From Bacteroidota bacterium (GTDB lineage: Bacteria > Bacteroidota > Bacteroidia > 2-12-FULL-35-15), in assembly GCA_016707685.1 (NCBI GenBank), contig JADJHE010000012.1, positions 1-64,000 on the forward strand: a stretch of DNA of 64,000 bases, read 5' to 3'. The notes under the pieces are model-generated. The model saw only the letters and a list, made by a program, of their open reading frames with translations, had not been told where the DNA came from and made no database searches. A program made the translations under genes and the position numbers. Shown here piece after piece: positions 15,953 to 25,222 of the stretch. Positions within the stretch are counted from its first letter, which is position 1. Every line of letters begins with the position of its first letter.

Positions 15953-18334
15953 TTAAACCCTCACACCAATCATACACACATCATCAATTTGTTCGATGTT
16001 TCCTTGCCAAGCATGAAAGGTCGATTCAATACTATTTTTTTGTTCCAACAAAGGTTTACCAGCAACAGCTAAAAACATTTCTTGCATTTGCTTGTACTTA
16101 AATTTTTTACCATCTGGTCCGCCAAACTGATCGGCAAAACCATCGGAGAATGTATAAATCACATCATCTTCATTCAATGCAACCGTATATTGTTTAAATG
16201 GTTTTAACTCTCGTCCGTAAATACCTACAGGCTGATTGTCGCCTTTGTATTCTTTTAATGAATGTCCTTTTTCAGTCTTCGAAACAATGTACAACGGACG
16301 ATTTGCAGCAGCATACACCAACTCGTTTTTACTTTTATCTATTACGCATAACACCATGTCCATTCCATCTTGATGCTCACCACTCAAGCCTTTTTGGCGT
16401 AATGCTTTGATTACTTTTTTACGCAAGCGACTTAATATCATAGCTGGATCGGTAAGCTCGTGCTCATTCACCACTTCGTTTAACAAGGATATTCCCAACA
16501 TACTCATAAATCCACCTGGTACACCATGCCCCGTGCAATCGCCTGTTGCATATACAATTTTATTATCCACCTCTCCTATCCAATAAAAATCGCCACTAAT
16601 AATGTCTTTGGGTTTAAACAATACAAATGCTTCGTTAAAATAATTGGCTACCTCATCTTCTCGCGGCATCAAAGCCGATTGAATATTATAAGCATATTTA
16701 ATACTCGATGTTATTTCGTTGTTCTTATATTCAATGGTGTGTTTTTGAAGTTCAATTGTTTTATAATTTTCCTTCATTTCATTATTTGTGGAAAGCAATA
16801 ATTTATTAGCAAACTCCAATTCCTTTTGAGCTTTTTGACGGATTCTATTTGCACGAATAGCAATGATTAAAAACACAATTACAATCACTAAAAACAAAAT
16901 TGAACTGTTCCGAATATAACGGTTCGTTTGATTTTCCTGTTCGGCTATCGACAACTGTTTTTCTTGTTCAATTTTTTGAACTTGTTCCTTCTTGGAAAAA
17001 TCAAACTCCAACTCTTTGCGTGTAATTTCTTTTGTTTTTTCGATGTTATAAATACTATCACGCAATGCAATAAATTCTTTGTAATGATAAAGTGCATCAG
17101 CATTATTGTTTTTTCTCAAATACAAATCACTCAACAATTCATGTGCATCCTTGGTTAACACCGCTAATTTTAATTGCTTTGCTCCAACAAGTGATTGTTT
17201 TGCAAAGTCAATTGCTTTATCAATTAATCCTTTTTGCTGATAATAAACAGCATAGGCTTGCTGGGTGCTGGCTAATCCTTCACGATCATTCAATATGGTA
17301 CGAATTGAATAACTCGTATCCAAATGTGCTAAGGCAGTTTCTAACTGATTTTGTTTGAGGTAAACACGTGCTATATTTTCGTGAATTAATGCCGTTCGAT
17401 TTTTTAAATTAACGCGTTTACTTATTTCGAGTGCTTTAAAATGATATTCCTTCGCTTTTTCATAATCACCTTTATTCTGATACAGCTGTCCAATATTGGT
17501 ATACCTGCCAGAAACACATTGCAAATCTTTTATTTCTGAACAAATTTCTAAACTTTTAAATTCGGATTGAAGTGCTTTGTCCAACTCTCCCATTCCATAA
17601 TAAATTTTGTACAAGTTCAGATACGAATTTGCCAACCCTCTTTTATCTCCAATACGTTCACGGATAGTAATACTTTTTTGAATAAAGCTAATGGCCAATG
17701 AATAGTTGCCTAGAAAGGAATGATCTAATCCTATAAATGAATAACAAGCCGCCTCACCCAATTCATCTTCCAATTCTTTTTTAATGACTAAACTCGAATC
17801 GAATTGCAATAAACTTTCGGGATATCTTCCATTGTCGGCCAATACAGAACCCAACAAATAATAAGAAACACTGAGTCCGTATGGGTTGTTATGCTCTTTG
17901 CATCGTTGCTTCGTATCATTCAACAATGCAAATGCTTTTGGCAAATCATCGATAGAAGCTAATGACTTCGCTTTTAGGTTCATGGCTTTTATGACATAGC
18001 CATTTTTATAATCTGTATTTAATGATTGAATAGCATTATCACAAAGCTCGATACTTTTTTTATAATCGCTTTGGTTGTAAAGAATATTTGCTTCGTAACA
18101 ATTTAATGCTGCAACAAGCAAATTATTGGGATTCGATTTTTTTAAAGCTGAAATTTCTGTTTTGGCAGCATCGTAGTTTCCAGAAAGTGTCAACTCATTA
18201 ATTGAACTTAATTTCTGATTGATACTTGACTCTAAAAAGTAAACATCAATCAATAATTTTTTCTCAGCATCCAAGGCAAACACGCCAATACTGCATAGCA
18301 ACAATAGAAATGATATGTATAAATTTTTTATCAT
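15953..18334 (-). CDS. TPR-containing SpoIIE-type PP2C phosphatase, membrane-bound
   Basis: A 793-residue signalling protein. A signal peptide or first helix (MIKNLYISFLLLLCSIGVFA) is followed by 9-10 TPR units (residues ~25-430, e.g. CYSFIGLDHSFLGNYSLAISFIQKS). A membrane helix lies near residue 485 (ILFLVIVIVFLIIAI), then a coiled coil (~510-555). The C-terminal PP2C/SpoIIE domain has SGDFYWIG, ATGDCTGHGVPGGFMSMLG and YTFSDGFADQFGG, which supply the metal-binding aspartates. The layout suggests an extracytoplasmic sensor driving Ser/Thr dephosphorylation, perhaps of an anti-sigma antagonist, but no partner gene is nearby. The start ATGA overlaps the upstream permease stop by 4 bases. Confidence 0.88.
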   Translation of the reverse strand: MIKNLYISFLLLLCSIGVFALDAEKKLLIDVYFLESSINQKLSSINELTLSGNYDAAKTEISALKKSNPNNLLVAALNCYEANILYNQSDYKKSIELCDNAIQSLNTDYKNGYVIKAMNLKAKSLASIDDLPKAFALLNDTKQRCKEHNNPYGLSVSYYLLGSVLADNGRYPESLLQFDSSLVIKKELEDELGEAACYSFIGLDHSFLGNYSLAISFIQKSITIRERIGDKRGLANSYLNLYKIYYGMGELDKALQSEFKSLEICSEIKDLQCVSGRYTNIGQLYQNKGDYEKAKEYHFKALEISKRVNLKNRTALIHENIARVYLKQNQLETALAHLDTSYSIRTILNDREGLASTQQAYAVYYQQKGLIDKAIDFAKQSLVGAKQLKLAVLTKDAHELLSDLYLRKNNNADALYHYKEFIALRDSIYNIEKTKEITRKELEFDFSKKEQVQKIEQEKQLSIAEQENQTNRYIRNSSILFLVIVIVFLIIAIRANRIRQKAQKELEFANKLLLSTNNEMKENYKTIELQKHTIEYKNNEITSSIKYAYNIQSALMPREDEVANYFNEAFVLFKPKDIISGDFYWIGEVDNKIVYATGDCTGHGVPGGFMSMLGISLLNEVVNEHELTDPAMILSRLRKKVIKALRQKGLSGEHQDGMDMVLCVIDKSKNELVYAAANRPLYIVSKTEKGHSLKEYKGDNQPVGIYGRELKPFKQYTVALNEDDVIYTFSDGFADQFGGPDGKKFKYKQMQEMFLAVAGKPLLEQKNSIESTFHAWQGNIEQIDDVCMIGVRV

Positions 18335-19536
18335 TGAATCATGTACTTGTTTGTAAACAGACGAACAGGATACCAAGCTGCCAGAAAACCGATTAACATC
18401 ACTATTGCTGAAATCGACAGAAGGTCTAAAATACGAATTTGAATAGGATAAGTGCTTACCACATACCCTTCGCTAAACTCTAAAATAGAAAAATTTGTTT
18501 GCAGCCAACAAACAGAAATACCGAGCACTAATCCCAATACCAATCCTACAAGGGTAATTAAAACACCTTCCATTAAAAATATTTTGCGAATTAAACCCAT
18601 ATCAGCTCCCATGTTGTGAAGCGTAGCAATGTCCTTTTTCTTTTCGATGACTAACATTGTAAGAGAACCAATAACATTTAAGGTGGCAATAATTAGAATA
18701 AAGGCTAAGATAATAAAGGTCCATACTTTTTCAGATTTTAAGGTTTTGTAGAGCAAGGCATTTTGTTCTTCTCTATTTTTTACATTGAACCCTTCACCTA
18801 AAATTGATTGAATATTTTTTTGCACTTCTGCTTTGTCGGCTGCTTTATCGACACTCAACTCAATGGCAGTTACCTCAGTAGTATAATCAAAAAGGGCACG
18901 CGCATTTTGAATGTTCATCAATACGTATTTATTATCAAACTCATCGTTGATTGCAAACAAGCCAGCCGGATACACTTTTAGCTCATTTAATCCATCTTCA
19001 GGATTTATCGAGTTTACATCGCCACGTTTAGGTGCATAAACAGAAATAGGAGCCACTAAACTATTCACATTTGCATCCAAAATATAACTCAAGCCTCGTC
19101 CGAGAACAATGTTGTTTTTATCAACTGAATAGTTTCCATCAAAAACCAACGTATCAAAGCCATTCATTTTCACAAAATCATTGCCCACACCTTTGATGGT
19201 AGCAATGGTTTGTTTTTCGTTTAACTTTAACAAGGCATTACCTTCTACTATTTCGGTGTAGAATGCAAGTCCCTTCACTTTTTTTAATTCTTGAAATTTA
19301 GATGTGTTGGGATCGAATGTTTTCCCTTGTTGAGCAGTAATTTGAATATCGGCATCAAATGAATGGTAAAGTGTTTGAACCAAATCCGATAAGCCATTAA
19401 AAGCAGAAAGCACAATCACCAATGCCATTGTACCAATACAAATTCCAGCAATAGAGATTCCGGAAATTATATTAATAGCATTGTGGGATTTTTTGGAAAT
19501 CAAATAACGCTTCGCTATGAAAAAAGGTAAATTCAA
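18331..19536 (-). CDS. ABC transporter permease, FtsX/LolC-E-like
   Basis: A 401-residue permease of the MacB/FtsX superfamily with four membrane helices: one after KSHNAINIISGISIAGICIGTMALVIVLSAFNG, then a large periplasmic domain (~50-265), then three C-terminal helices (FIILAFILIIATLNVIGSLTMLVI, VLITLVGLVLGLVLGISVCW, ISAIVMLIGFLAAWYPV). This layout matches LolC/LolE, which extract lipoproteins from the inner membrane with an ATPase (LolD) not encoded here. The start is TTG (MNLPFFIAKRYLISKK), matching the usual family N terminus. It is translationally coupled to the phosphatase and probably transcribed with rbfA. Confidence 0.88.
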   Translation of the reverse strand: MNLPFFIAKRYLISKKSHNAINIISGISIAGICIGTMALVIVLSAFNGLSDLVQTLYHSFDADIQITAQQGKTFDPNTSKFQELKKVKGLAFYTEIVEGNALLKLNEKQTIATIKGVGNDFVKMNGFDTLVFDGNYSVDKNNIVLGRGLSYILDANVNSLVAPISVYAPKRGDVNSINPEDGLNELKVYPAGLFAINDEFDNKYVLMNIQNARALFDYTTEVTAIELSVDKAADKAEVQKNIQSILGEGFNVKNREEQNALLYKTLKSEKVWTFIILAFILIIATLNVIGSLTMLVIEKKKDIATLHNMGADMGLIRKIFLMEGVLITLVGLVLGLVLGISVCWLQTNFSILEFSEGYVVSTYPIQIRILDLLSISAIVMLIGFLAAWYPVRLFTNKYMIQ

Positions 19537-19601
19537 ATCAATAGACAGTTAAATAATTAAGCAGCAATCAGTCAACAAAAACGATTTTCCAACTCGATTT
19601 T

Positions 19602-19940
19602 TTATTTTTTTAGCAATTCATCAATGCGCATTGCATAATCCAATGAATCGTCTTGAAAAAATACCAAATTAGGGATAATGCGTACTTGCTTTTTGATTCG
19701 TTCCGAAAGCTTCATTCGGATTTCTTTTGTATTCTCTTGAATCTGTTTTAATAAAATTTTAGTATCAGGTACATTGAACAAACTCACGTATACTTTCGCG
19801 ACACTTAAATCGGGACTTACTCGAACTTGAGTAACCGTTATTAATGCAGCACCGAATAACATTCGAGTTTCGCGTTGAAAAATTTCGCCTAACTCTTTTT
19901 GAATTAATCTCGATACTTTTAATTGTCGTGTAGAGTCCAT
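19602..19940 (-). CDS. rbfA: Ribosome-binding factor A
   Basis: A 112-residue KH-fold factor that helps 30S subunit maturation (16S 5' end processing and cold adaptation). Signatures are the start MDSTRQLKVSRLIQKELGEIFQ, the central VTVTQVRVSPDLSVAKVYVS-type strand-turn-strand, and the C-terminal IIPNLVFFQDDSLDYAMRIDELL with the conserved LxFxxDxS. Normal length. It heads the minus-strand run with the LolC/E-like permease, a gene order common in Bacteroidota. A TATTTTTG box lies about 22-29 bases upstream. Confidence 0.95.
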   Translation of the reverse strand: MDSTRQLKVSRLIQKELGEIFQRETRMLFGAALITVTQVRVSPDLSVAKVYVSLFNVPDTKILLKQIQENTKEIRMKLSERIKKQVRIIPNLVFFQDDSLDYAMRIDELLKK

Positions 19941-19961
19941 ATTTAACTTATTTTAAGAACT

Positions 19962-19999
19962 CAAAAATAGCAATTATAACGCTACAAACAGTATATTTG
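19962..19999. promoter_or_regulatory. Divergent promoter region of rbfA and the MsbA-like gene
   Basis: The minus strand carries TATTTTTG (19969-19962) before rbfA; the plus strand carries TATATTTG (19992-19999) only four bases before the ATG at 20004. The second geometry predicts a nearly leaderless transcript for the ABC exporter. -33 elements are weak for both. Confidence 0.5.
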
Positions 20000-20003
20000 C
20001 CCC

Positions 20004-21848
20004 ATGAAAAATATATTCGGAATTTTACCGTATGTAAAAGGATATTGGAAATATGCCATTTGGAATATTGTCTTTAATGTTCTGTCGGTACTCTTTTCCG
20101 TTTTTTCAATAGCCTTATTGTTCCCTTTTTTACAAGTACTGTTTTCGAACGACAATTCCAAACTAACCGAATTAATTGCTAAAGGCAAGCCTGCATTCAG
20201 CTTTTCAACCAATGCCATTTTAGATAACATCAATTATGCCTTGGCTCAAAACACACTTGACCATGGCAAAGGACATGTACTTTCATTAATCTGTATTTTT
20301 ATCATTACCACCTTTGTATTCAAAAATTTGTTTCGCTACCTGGCGATGTATAGTTTAGCACCTATCCGCAATGGTGTTGTAAAAGATATACGAAACAGAA
20401 TTTTCAAAAAAACACTTGAATTACCTTTGTCTTATTATTCCGAAGAGCGCAAAGGTGATATTATTAGCCGTATGACCACCGATGTTCAAGAAATTGAATG
20501 GAACATTATGCAATCGCTCGAAATGATTTTCAGAGAGCCAATTAACATTGTTATCTTTTTGGTATTGATGGTTGCAATGAGTGCCAAACTAACCTTAATC
20601 GCTTTTATTTTATTACCCATCACCGTTTTATTAATTGGGAAATTAGGTCGTAGTTTAAGACGTTCATCAAGCGAATCGAAAGAGCGAATGGGCACACTTT
20701 TATCCATGATGGATGAAACCTTGGGTGGCTTACGAATCATCAAAGGATTTAATGCAGAACGCAAAGTAGCAGAGAAATTTGAAGCAGAAAATGAATCATT
20801 TACGAAACTAGGTATTAAAGTTGGTCGCAAAGTAGATTTAGCATCGCCTTTAAGCGAAACATTAGGTGTGAGTGTATTGGTAGTATTGTTATTCATTGGT
20901 GGAAAAATGGTTATCGAAGACCAATCGATGGATGGAGCTGTATTTATTACCTATTTAGCAATGTTCTCTCAGCTTTTAACACCAGCAAAAGCATTTGCGA
21001 GTGCTTATTCCAGTATCCAAAAAGGATTAGCATCGGCCGAACGAATTGATAAAATATTAAATGCAGAAGTAAGTATCAGCGACAAAACAAACCCTACTCG
21101 CATTAATACATTTGAAAAGAGTATTGAATTTAAAAATGTTTCTTTTGCCTATAGAAAAGGAGAAGTTGGTTGGGTACTGAATGACATTAACCTAACCATT
21201 ACAAAAGGAAAAACAATTGCATTGGTTGGTCAATCGGGCTCCGGAAAAACGACCTTAGCCGATATGCTTCCTCGCTTTTATGATACCACAAATGGAGATA
21301 TTTTGATTGATGGCATTTCACTGAAAGATGCTGCAATTAAAGACATTCGAAGTTTGATGGGGATTGTTACGCAGGAATCTATTTTGTTTAATGATACCGT
21401 ATTTAATAACATTGCTTTTGGAATCGACAATGCAACCGAAGCGGATGTAATTGCAGCAGCTAAAATTGCCAATGCACATGACTTTATCATGCAAATGCCA
21501 AATGGCTATCAAACTAACATTGGTGATAGAGGAAATAAAATGTCGGGTGGACAACGCCAACGAATGAGCATTGCGCGTGCTGTGCTTAAAAACCCACCAA
21601 TTTTAATCTTAGATGAAGCTACTTCTGCTTTGGATACTGAAAGCGAGCGATTGGTGCAAGATGCGTTGAACAAATTAATGCAAAACCGCACATCTATTGT
21701 GATTGCGCATCGCCTTTCTACCATTCAACATGCCGATGAAATTATTGTGATGCAAAAAGGTGAAATTATTGAACGAGGTAACCACTCTACCCTTATAAAT
21801 GCAAATGGAACCTACCAAAAATTGCATGAAATGCAATCATTTGTTTAG
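20004..21848 (+). CDS. ABC exporter, MsbA/lipid-A type (fused permease-ATPase)
   Basis: A 614-residue type I ABC half-transporter working as a homodimer. Six membrane helices fill residues ~15-320 with the coupling region YYSEERKGDIISRMTTDVQEIEWN. The nucleotide-binding domain shows Walker A GQSGSGKTT, the Q-loop VTQESILF, the signature MSGGQRQRMSIARAV, Walker B ILILDEATSALD and the H-loop IVIAHRLST. In Bacteroidota such MsbA-like proteins are thought to flip lipid A or other lipids; the substrate is not certain. It is monocistronic and divergent from rbfA. Confidence 0.92.
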   Translation: MKNIFGILPYVKGYWKYAIWNIVFNVLSVLFSVFSIALLFPFLQVLFSNDNSKLTELIAKGKPAFSFSTNAILDNINYALAQNTLDHGKGHVLSLICIFIITTFVFKNLFRYLAMYSLAPIRNGVVKDIRNRIFKKTLELPLSYYSEERKGDIISRMTTDVQEIEWNIMQSLEMIFREPINIVIFLVLMVAMSAKLTLIAFILLPITVLLIGKLGRSLRRSSSESKERMGTLLSMMDETLGGLRIIKGFNAERKVAEKFEAENESFTKLGIKVGRKVDLASPLSETLGVSVLVVLLFIGGKMVIEDQSMDGAVFITYLAMFSQLLTPAKAFASAYSSIQKGLASAERIDKILNAEVSISDKTNPTRINTFEKSIEFKNVSFAYRKGEVGWVLNDINLTITKGKTIALVGQSGSGKTTLADMLPRFYDTTNGDILIDGISLKDAAIKDIRSLMGIVTQESILFNDTVFNNIAFGIDNATEADVIAAAKIANAHDFIMQMPNGYQTNIGDRGNKMSGGQRQRMSIARAVLKNPPILILDEATSALDTESERLVQDALNKLMQNRTSIVIAHRLSTIQHADEIIVMQKGEIIERGNHSTLINANGTYQKLHEMQSFV

Positions 21849-21903
21849 CAAATAAATGATTTTAGGCTAGCAATCAGCCTTTTTTATACTCGTATTTTTT
21901 TAC

Positions 21904-21911
21904 TATATTTG
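21904..21911 (+). promoter_or_regulatory. Possible -7 box of a T9SS cargo gene
   Basis: TATATTTG, 28 bases before the ATG at 21940. The upstream element is only T-rich rather than a clear TTTG. Confidence 0.45.
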
Positions 21912-21939
21912 AAACACTAAAACCCTTAAAATCAATAAA

Positions 21940-23028
21940 ATGAAAAAACAACTACTATTAATTTCTTCAGGATTGTTATTGGCATTTGCATCAAATGCAC
22001 AGATTACAATCACTACTGCTGACATTGCAGGTCCATTTACAACAATTCGTCAAGCAAATGATACAATGACATCCGTATCACAAGGCAATTCTGGTACAAA
22101 CCAAACTTGGAATTTATCAGGAATGAATACGCACACAGAAGATACAATGCAATTTTTACCTGTAAATTATGCTCCAGCACCAGCTGCTGCTTCATTTCCT
22201 ACAGCTAACTTAGCTATCAAAACAAAACAACAAGGTGGCGATGCATTTATTTTTGCTAACAACAGCGCTAGCAGTATGTCGTTTTTAGGAACAAATGCAA
22301 CAATTGATTTCAACGGAACGCCTATCAATGTTACACAATTTAACACACCAGCTGAAAAATTAGCAAATTTTCCTACAACTTACACTTCATCATTTTCGAA
22401 TAACTACACACAATTTGCACAATTTTATTTTGGACAAGATCCTGGAATTGGATTTACAGTAGATTCAATCCGATTAAAATCGGTGATAACTAAAACAGCA
22501 ACTGTTGATGGTTGGGGATCTGTTACAACTCCATTAGGAACATTTACTGCATTACGTGTTGAAACAATCAAACACCAATTAGATACATTGGATGGTTATA
22601 TCGGTTTCTTAGGTGACTGGACAAATTTTCAAGCAACTATAGATTCATCTAAAACTTACACTTGGTGGGCAAATGGAGTTGGCTTTCCTTTAGCTGAAGT
22701 TACTGTGGATTTTGTTACTGACATTCCTACAACTGCAACTTGGTTAAAAGTTTCTCCTGCAGCAGGAATCAATGAGTACACAAATTCATTAGATGCGAAT
22801 ATCTATCCAAACCCAGCACAAAATGTAATTTATATTGCAACGAAAGCTGAAAAAGTTAATTCGGTTCAAATTTTTGACATGACTGGCAAATTAGTTAAAT
22901 CAATGTCAGTTACAAACGATATTTCAGCTTTAGATATTGCTGATTTAGCAAATGGAATTTACAGTTATTCAATCATTGCAAAAGACAAATCGATTGCAAA
23001 CAGAGGTAAATTTACTGTAGCAAAATAA
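21940..23028 (+). CDS. Secreted protein with T9SS type A sorting domain
   Basis: A 362-residue exported protein. The signal peptide MKKQLLLISSGLLLAFASNAQ is followed by a beta-rich mature domain of unknown function (~25-275), rich in Thr, Asn and aromatics. The C-terminal ~80 residues are a type A sorting domain: NIYPNPAQNVIYI, VQIFDMTGKLVKSM, LANGIYSYSIIAKD and a basic GKFTVAK end. This signal directs export by the type IX system through the outer membrane, with the tail removed by PorU. It has its own promoter box and terminator. What the mature domain does is not recognised. Confidence 0.85.
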   Translation: MKKQLLLISSGLLLAFASNAQITITTADIAGPFTTIRQANDTMTSVSQGNSGTNQTWNLSGMNTHTEDTMQFLPVNYAPAPAAASFPTANLAIKTKQQGGDAFIFANNSASSMSFLGTNATIDFNGTPINVTQFNTPAEKLANFPTTYTSSFSNNYTQFAQFYFGQDPGIGFTVDSIRLKSVITKTATVDGWGSVTTPLGTFTALRVETIKHQLDTLDGYIGFLGDWTNFQATIDSSKTYTWWANGVGFPLAEVTVDFVTDIPTTATWLKVSPAAGINEYTNSLDANIYPNPAQNVIYIATKAEKVNSVQIFDMTGKLVKSMSVTNDISALDIADLANGIYSYSIIAKDKSIANRGKFTVAK

Positions 23029-23048
23029 TAGTTTAAACTACGATTCAA

Positions 23049-23083
23049 ACGCTCCTCCAAAAAATGGCAGGAGCGTTTTTTTT
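23049..23083 (+). terminator. Intrinsic terminator of the first T9SS cargo gene
   Basis: acgctcct and aggagcgt pair over 8 bases around a 12-base loop and are followed by eight T residues. Confidence 0.75.
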
Positions 23084-23104
23084 ATCATATTAGGAACGAG
23101 CTAT

Positions 23105-23135
23105 TTTGAAAAAATAAAATAAATAGATACATTTG
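23105..23135 (+). promoter_or_regulatory. Promoter of the second T9SS cargo gene
   Basis: TTTG (23105-23108), a 19-base spacer and TACATTTG (23128-23135) fully match the Bacteroidota consensus. The ATG at 23159 follows with a short leader. Confidence 0.75.
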
Positions 23136-23158
23136 AATGTATAACAATCTTTAAGATC

Positions 23159-24109
23159 ATGAAAAAAATAATTTTATCCATTCTTACAAGCACGCTTATT
23201 TCCTTGAATGGATTTTCACAAGCGCCCGACTTCGGTTTTGAAACATGGGCAAATGTTCCTTTTAGCACAACCGTTCAAGATCCAGTTGGATGGGCTAGTT
23301 TTAATGTGTTAGGAATATCTGGAATGCCACAATCCGTTTTTAAAGACACCGCAGCACCATCACCATTTGCTGGTACTACATCCGTAAAAGTTGTAACTGG
23401 AAAATTGCCAGCATCTGTATTGATTGAAAACCCATTTAATACTACAGAAAACTTAGATACAGTTGGATTATTAGTAGTTGGAAAAACACAACTATCAACA
23501 ACAGCACCAGTTCTTTTTGGCTATCCATACACAACTCGTTCTGCAAATTTATCTTTTGCAAGTATGTATCAACCTGTCGGAAACGACTCTGGATTTGTTG
23601 TCGCTTTTTTAACTAAATGGAATGTAAACCACCGTGATACCATTGCAAGAGGTATTTATTCTACTGGAGCAAATGCATCAACCTACACTAGCAACAGTAT
23701 TTCCATGAATTATAATCCAGCATTCGCATTTGTAAATCCTGATACACAACGTGTTTATATTTCATCAAGTGTATACTTGCACCCAGGAGCAAAAATGGGT
23801 AGTGCAATTTTTGTGGATGCCCTTCAATGGAGTGGATTGGTTATAGGAACAAATGATATTGATGGTATTTTTAATAAGGTTAGCATTTACCCTAATCCTG
23901 CGAATACATCCGTTTCTTTTAAAAGTGACCTAGCAGCAGAGAGAATCGAAATTATTGATATTACAGGGCGAATAATTGACTCGTATCAAATGAATGACAA
24001 TCAACTAACCATTCATACGAATCACTTAGCGCCTGGAATCTATGTTTATAATATGTATAACGAACAAAAAATGATTATTGGAAGAGGTAAATTTGAAATT
24101 TCCAAATAA
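23159..24109 (+). CDS. Secreted protein with T9SS type A sorting domain
   Basis: A 316-residue exported protein. The signal peptide MKKIILSILTSTLISLNGFSQ leads into a domain of about 200 residues that begins APDFGFETWANVPFSTTVQDPVGW. This resembles the carbohydrate-binding-like (PCMD-type) sandwich of many Bacteroidota cargo proteins. The C terminus is a type A sorting domain: VSIYPNPANTSVSF, IEIIDITGRIIDSYQM, LAPGIYVYNMYNEQ, and GKFEISK at the end. It has a near-perfect promoter and a strong terminator, so it is a single-gene unit. Unlike the preceding protein in sequence, so the two are not recent duplicates. Confidence 0.85.
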   Translation: MKKIILSILTSTLISLNGFSQAPDFGFETWANVPFSTTVQDPVGWASFNVLGISGMPQSVFKDTAAPSPFAGTTSVKVVTGKLPASVLIENPFNTTENLDTVGLLVVGKTQLSTTAPVLFGYPYTTRSANLSFASMYQPVGNDSGFVVAFLTKWNVNHRDTIARGIYSTGANASTYTSNSISMNYNPAFAFVNPDTQRVYISSSVYLHPGAKMGSAIFVDALQWSGLVIGTNDIDGIFNKVSIYPNPANTSVSFKSDLAAERIEIIDITGRIIDSYQMNDNQLTIHTNHLAPGIYVYNMYNEQKMIIGRGKFEISK

Positions 24110-24127
24110 TACATTAATTCTTAATAG

Positions 24128-24157
24128 AGAGCCCTTCCATTTTGGAAGGGCTCTTTT
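24128..24157 (+). terminator. Intrinsic terminator of the second T9SS cargo gene
   Basis: agagcccttcca / ttt / tggaagggctct, a perfect 12-base stem followed by TTTTG. Confidence 0.85.
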
Positions 24158-24199
24158 GTTTACCAAAGGTTTAGTATCTTTACAAGAAACAAAAAACAT

Positions 24200-25222
24200 T
24201 TGAATCCTAAACTTAAAGATGGCCTTAACTTTTTTTCTAAACTAAAATTTAGAAGAATGCTTAATGCATTAAAAGTTGTTTCAAGCTTTTACGTTTCGAA
24301 ATGGACAAAGAGACCAATTCAGTGGGGCTTGCCAATCAGTATAACCATTGAACCAACAACATCCTGTAATTTACGTTGCCCTGAATGCCCGAGTGGAAAA
24401 AGAGAATTTACTCGCCCTACAGGAATGCTACAAACCGATTTTTTCAAAAACACAATTGATGAAATCGCAAATCGTATACTATACTTAAATTTTTATTTTC
24501 AAGGTGAACCTTTTTTGAATCCTAAGTTTTTGGAGATGGTAAACTATGCCTCTCGAAAAAAAATATATACTTCTACTTCAACCAATGCGCATTATCTGAA
24601 CGATGCTAATGCAAAAAAAACAGTTGAAAGTGGCTTGGATCGATTAACAATATCGATTGATGGAACAACACAAAATACGTATGAGCAATATAGAATTGGT
24701 GGTGATTTAAAGAAAGTAATTGAAGGCACAAAAAACATTTTAAAATGGAAAAAGGAATTAAAATCATCTACTCCGCATGTCATTTTTCAATTTTTAGTGG
24801 TCCAACCCAATGAGCACCAACTTGAGGATGTAAAAAAACTAGCAAGCGAATTGGGTGTAGATGAAGTTCGTTTTAAAACAGCACAAATTTATGACTACGA
24901 AAAAGGAAATCGCTTAATACCAACTATTGATAAATTTTCGCGCTATAAAAAGCAAAATGATGGCAGTTATGCTATTAAAAATGAAATGTTAAATCATTGC
25001 TGGCGCTTATGGCAATCAACTGTTATTACTTGGGATGGTTTGGTTGTTCCATGTTGTTTTGATAAAGATGCAAAACATCAATTGGGTGATTTGAAAAATA
25101 CTTCTTTTGCTGAATTATGGCAATCCGAAGCCTATTCTAAATTTAAAGCTTCGGTATTGCGTTCCCGATCAGAGATTGATATTTGTAAAAACTGTACAGA
25201 AGGGACTAAAGTATGGGCTTAG
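24200..25222 (+). CDS. Radical SAM/SPASM domain protein
   Basis: A 340-residue iron-sulfur enzyme. The radical SAM motif C-x3-C-x2-C is in EPTTSCNLRCPECPSG, and the SAM-binding GEP follows in YFQGEPFLNPKFLEMVNYA. The C-terminal SPASM domain carries the auxiliary-cluster cysteines in LNHCWRLWQS, VVPCCFDKDAKHQLG and DICKNC. SPASM proteins modify peptides or sugars, but no precursor peptide or partner is visible, so the substrate is unknown. The start is a TTG (MNPKLKDGLNFFSKL); the next in-frame ATG, at 24257, would cut off the basic N-terminal helix. Its stop overlaps the convergent gene by 4 bases. Confidence 0.88.
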   Translation: MNPKLKDGLNFFSKLKFRRMLNALKVVSSFYVSKWTKRPIQWGLPISITIEPTTSCNLRCPECPSGKREFTRPTGMLQTDFFKNTIDEIANRILYLNFYFQGEPFLNPKFLEMVNYASRKKIYTSTSTNAHYLNDANAKKTVESGLDRLTISIDGTTQNTYEQYRIGGDLKKVIEGTKNILKWKKELKSSTPHVIFQFLVVQPNEHQLEDVKKLASELGVDEVRFKTAQIYDYEKGNRLIPTIDKFSRYKKQNDGSYAIKNEMLNHCWRLWQSTVITWDGLVVPCCFDKDAKHQLGDLKNTSFAELWQSEAYSKFKASVLRSRSEIDICKNCTEGTKVWA

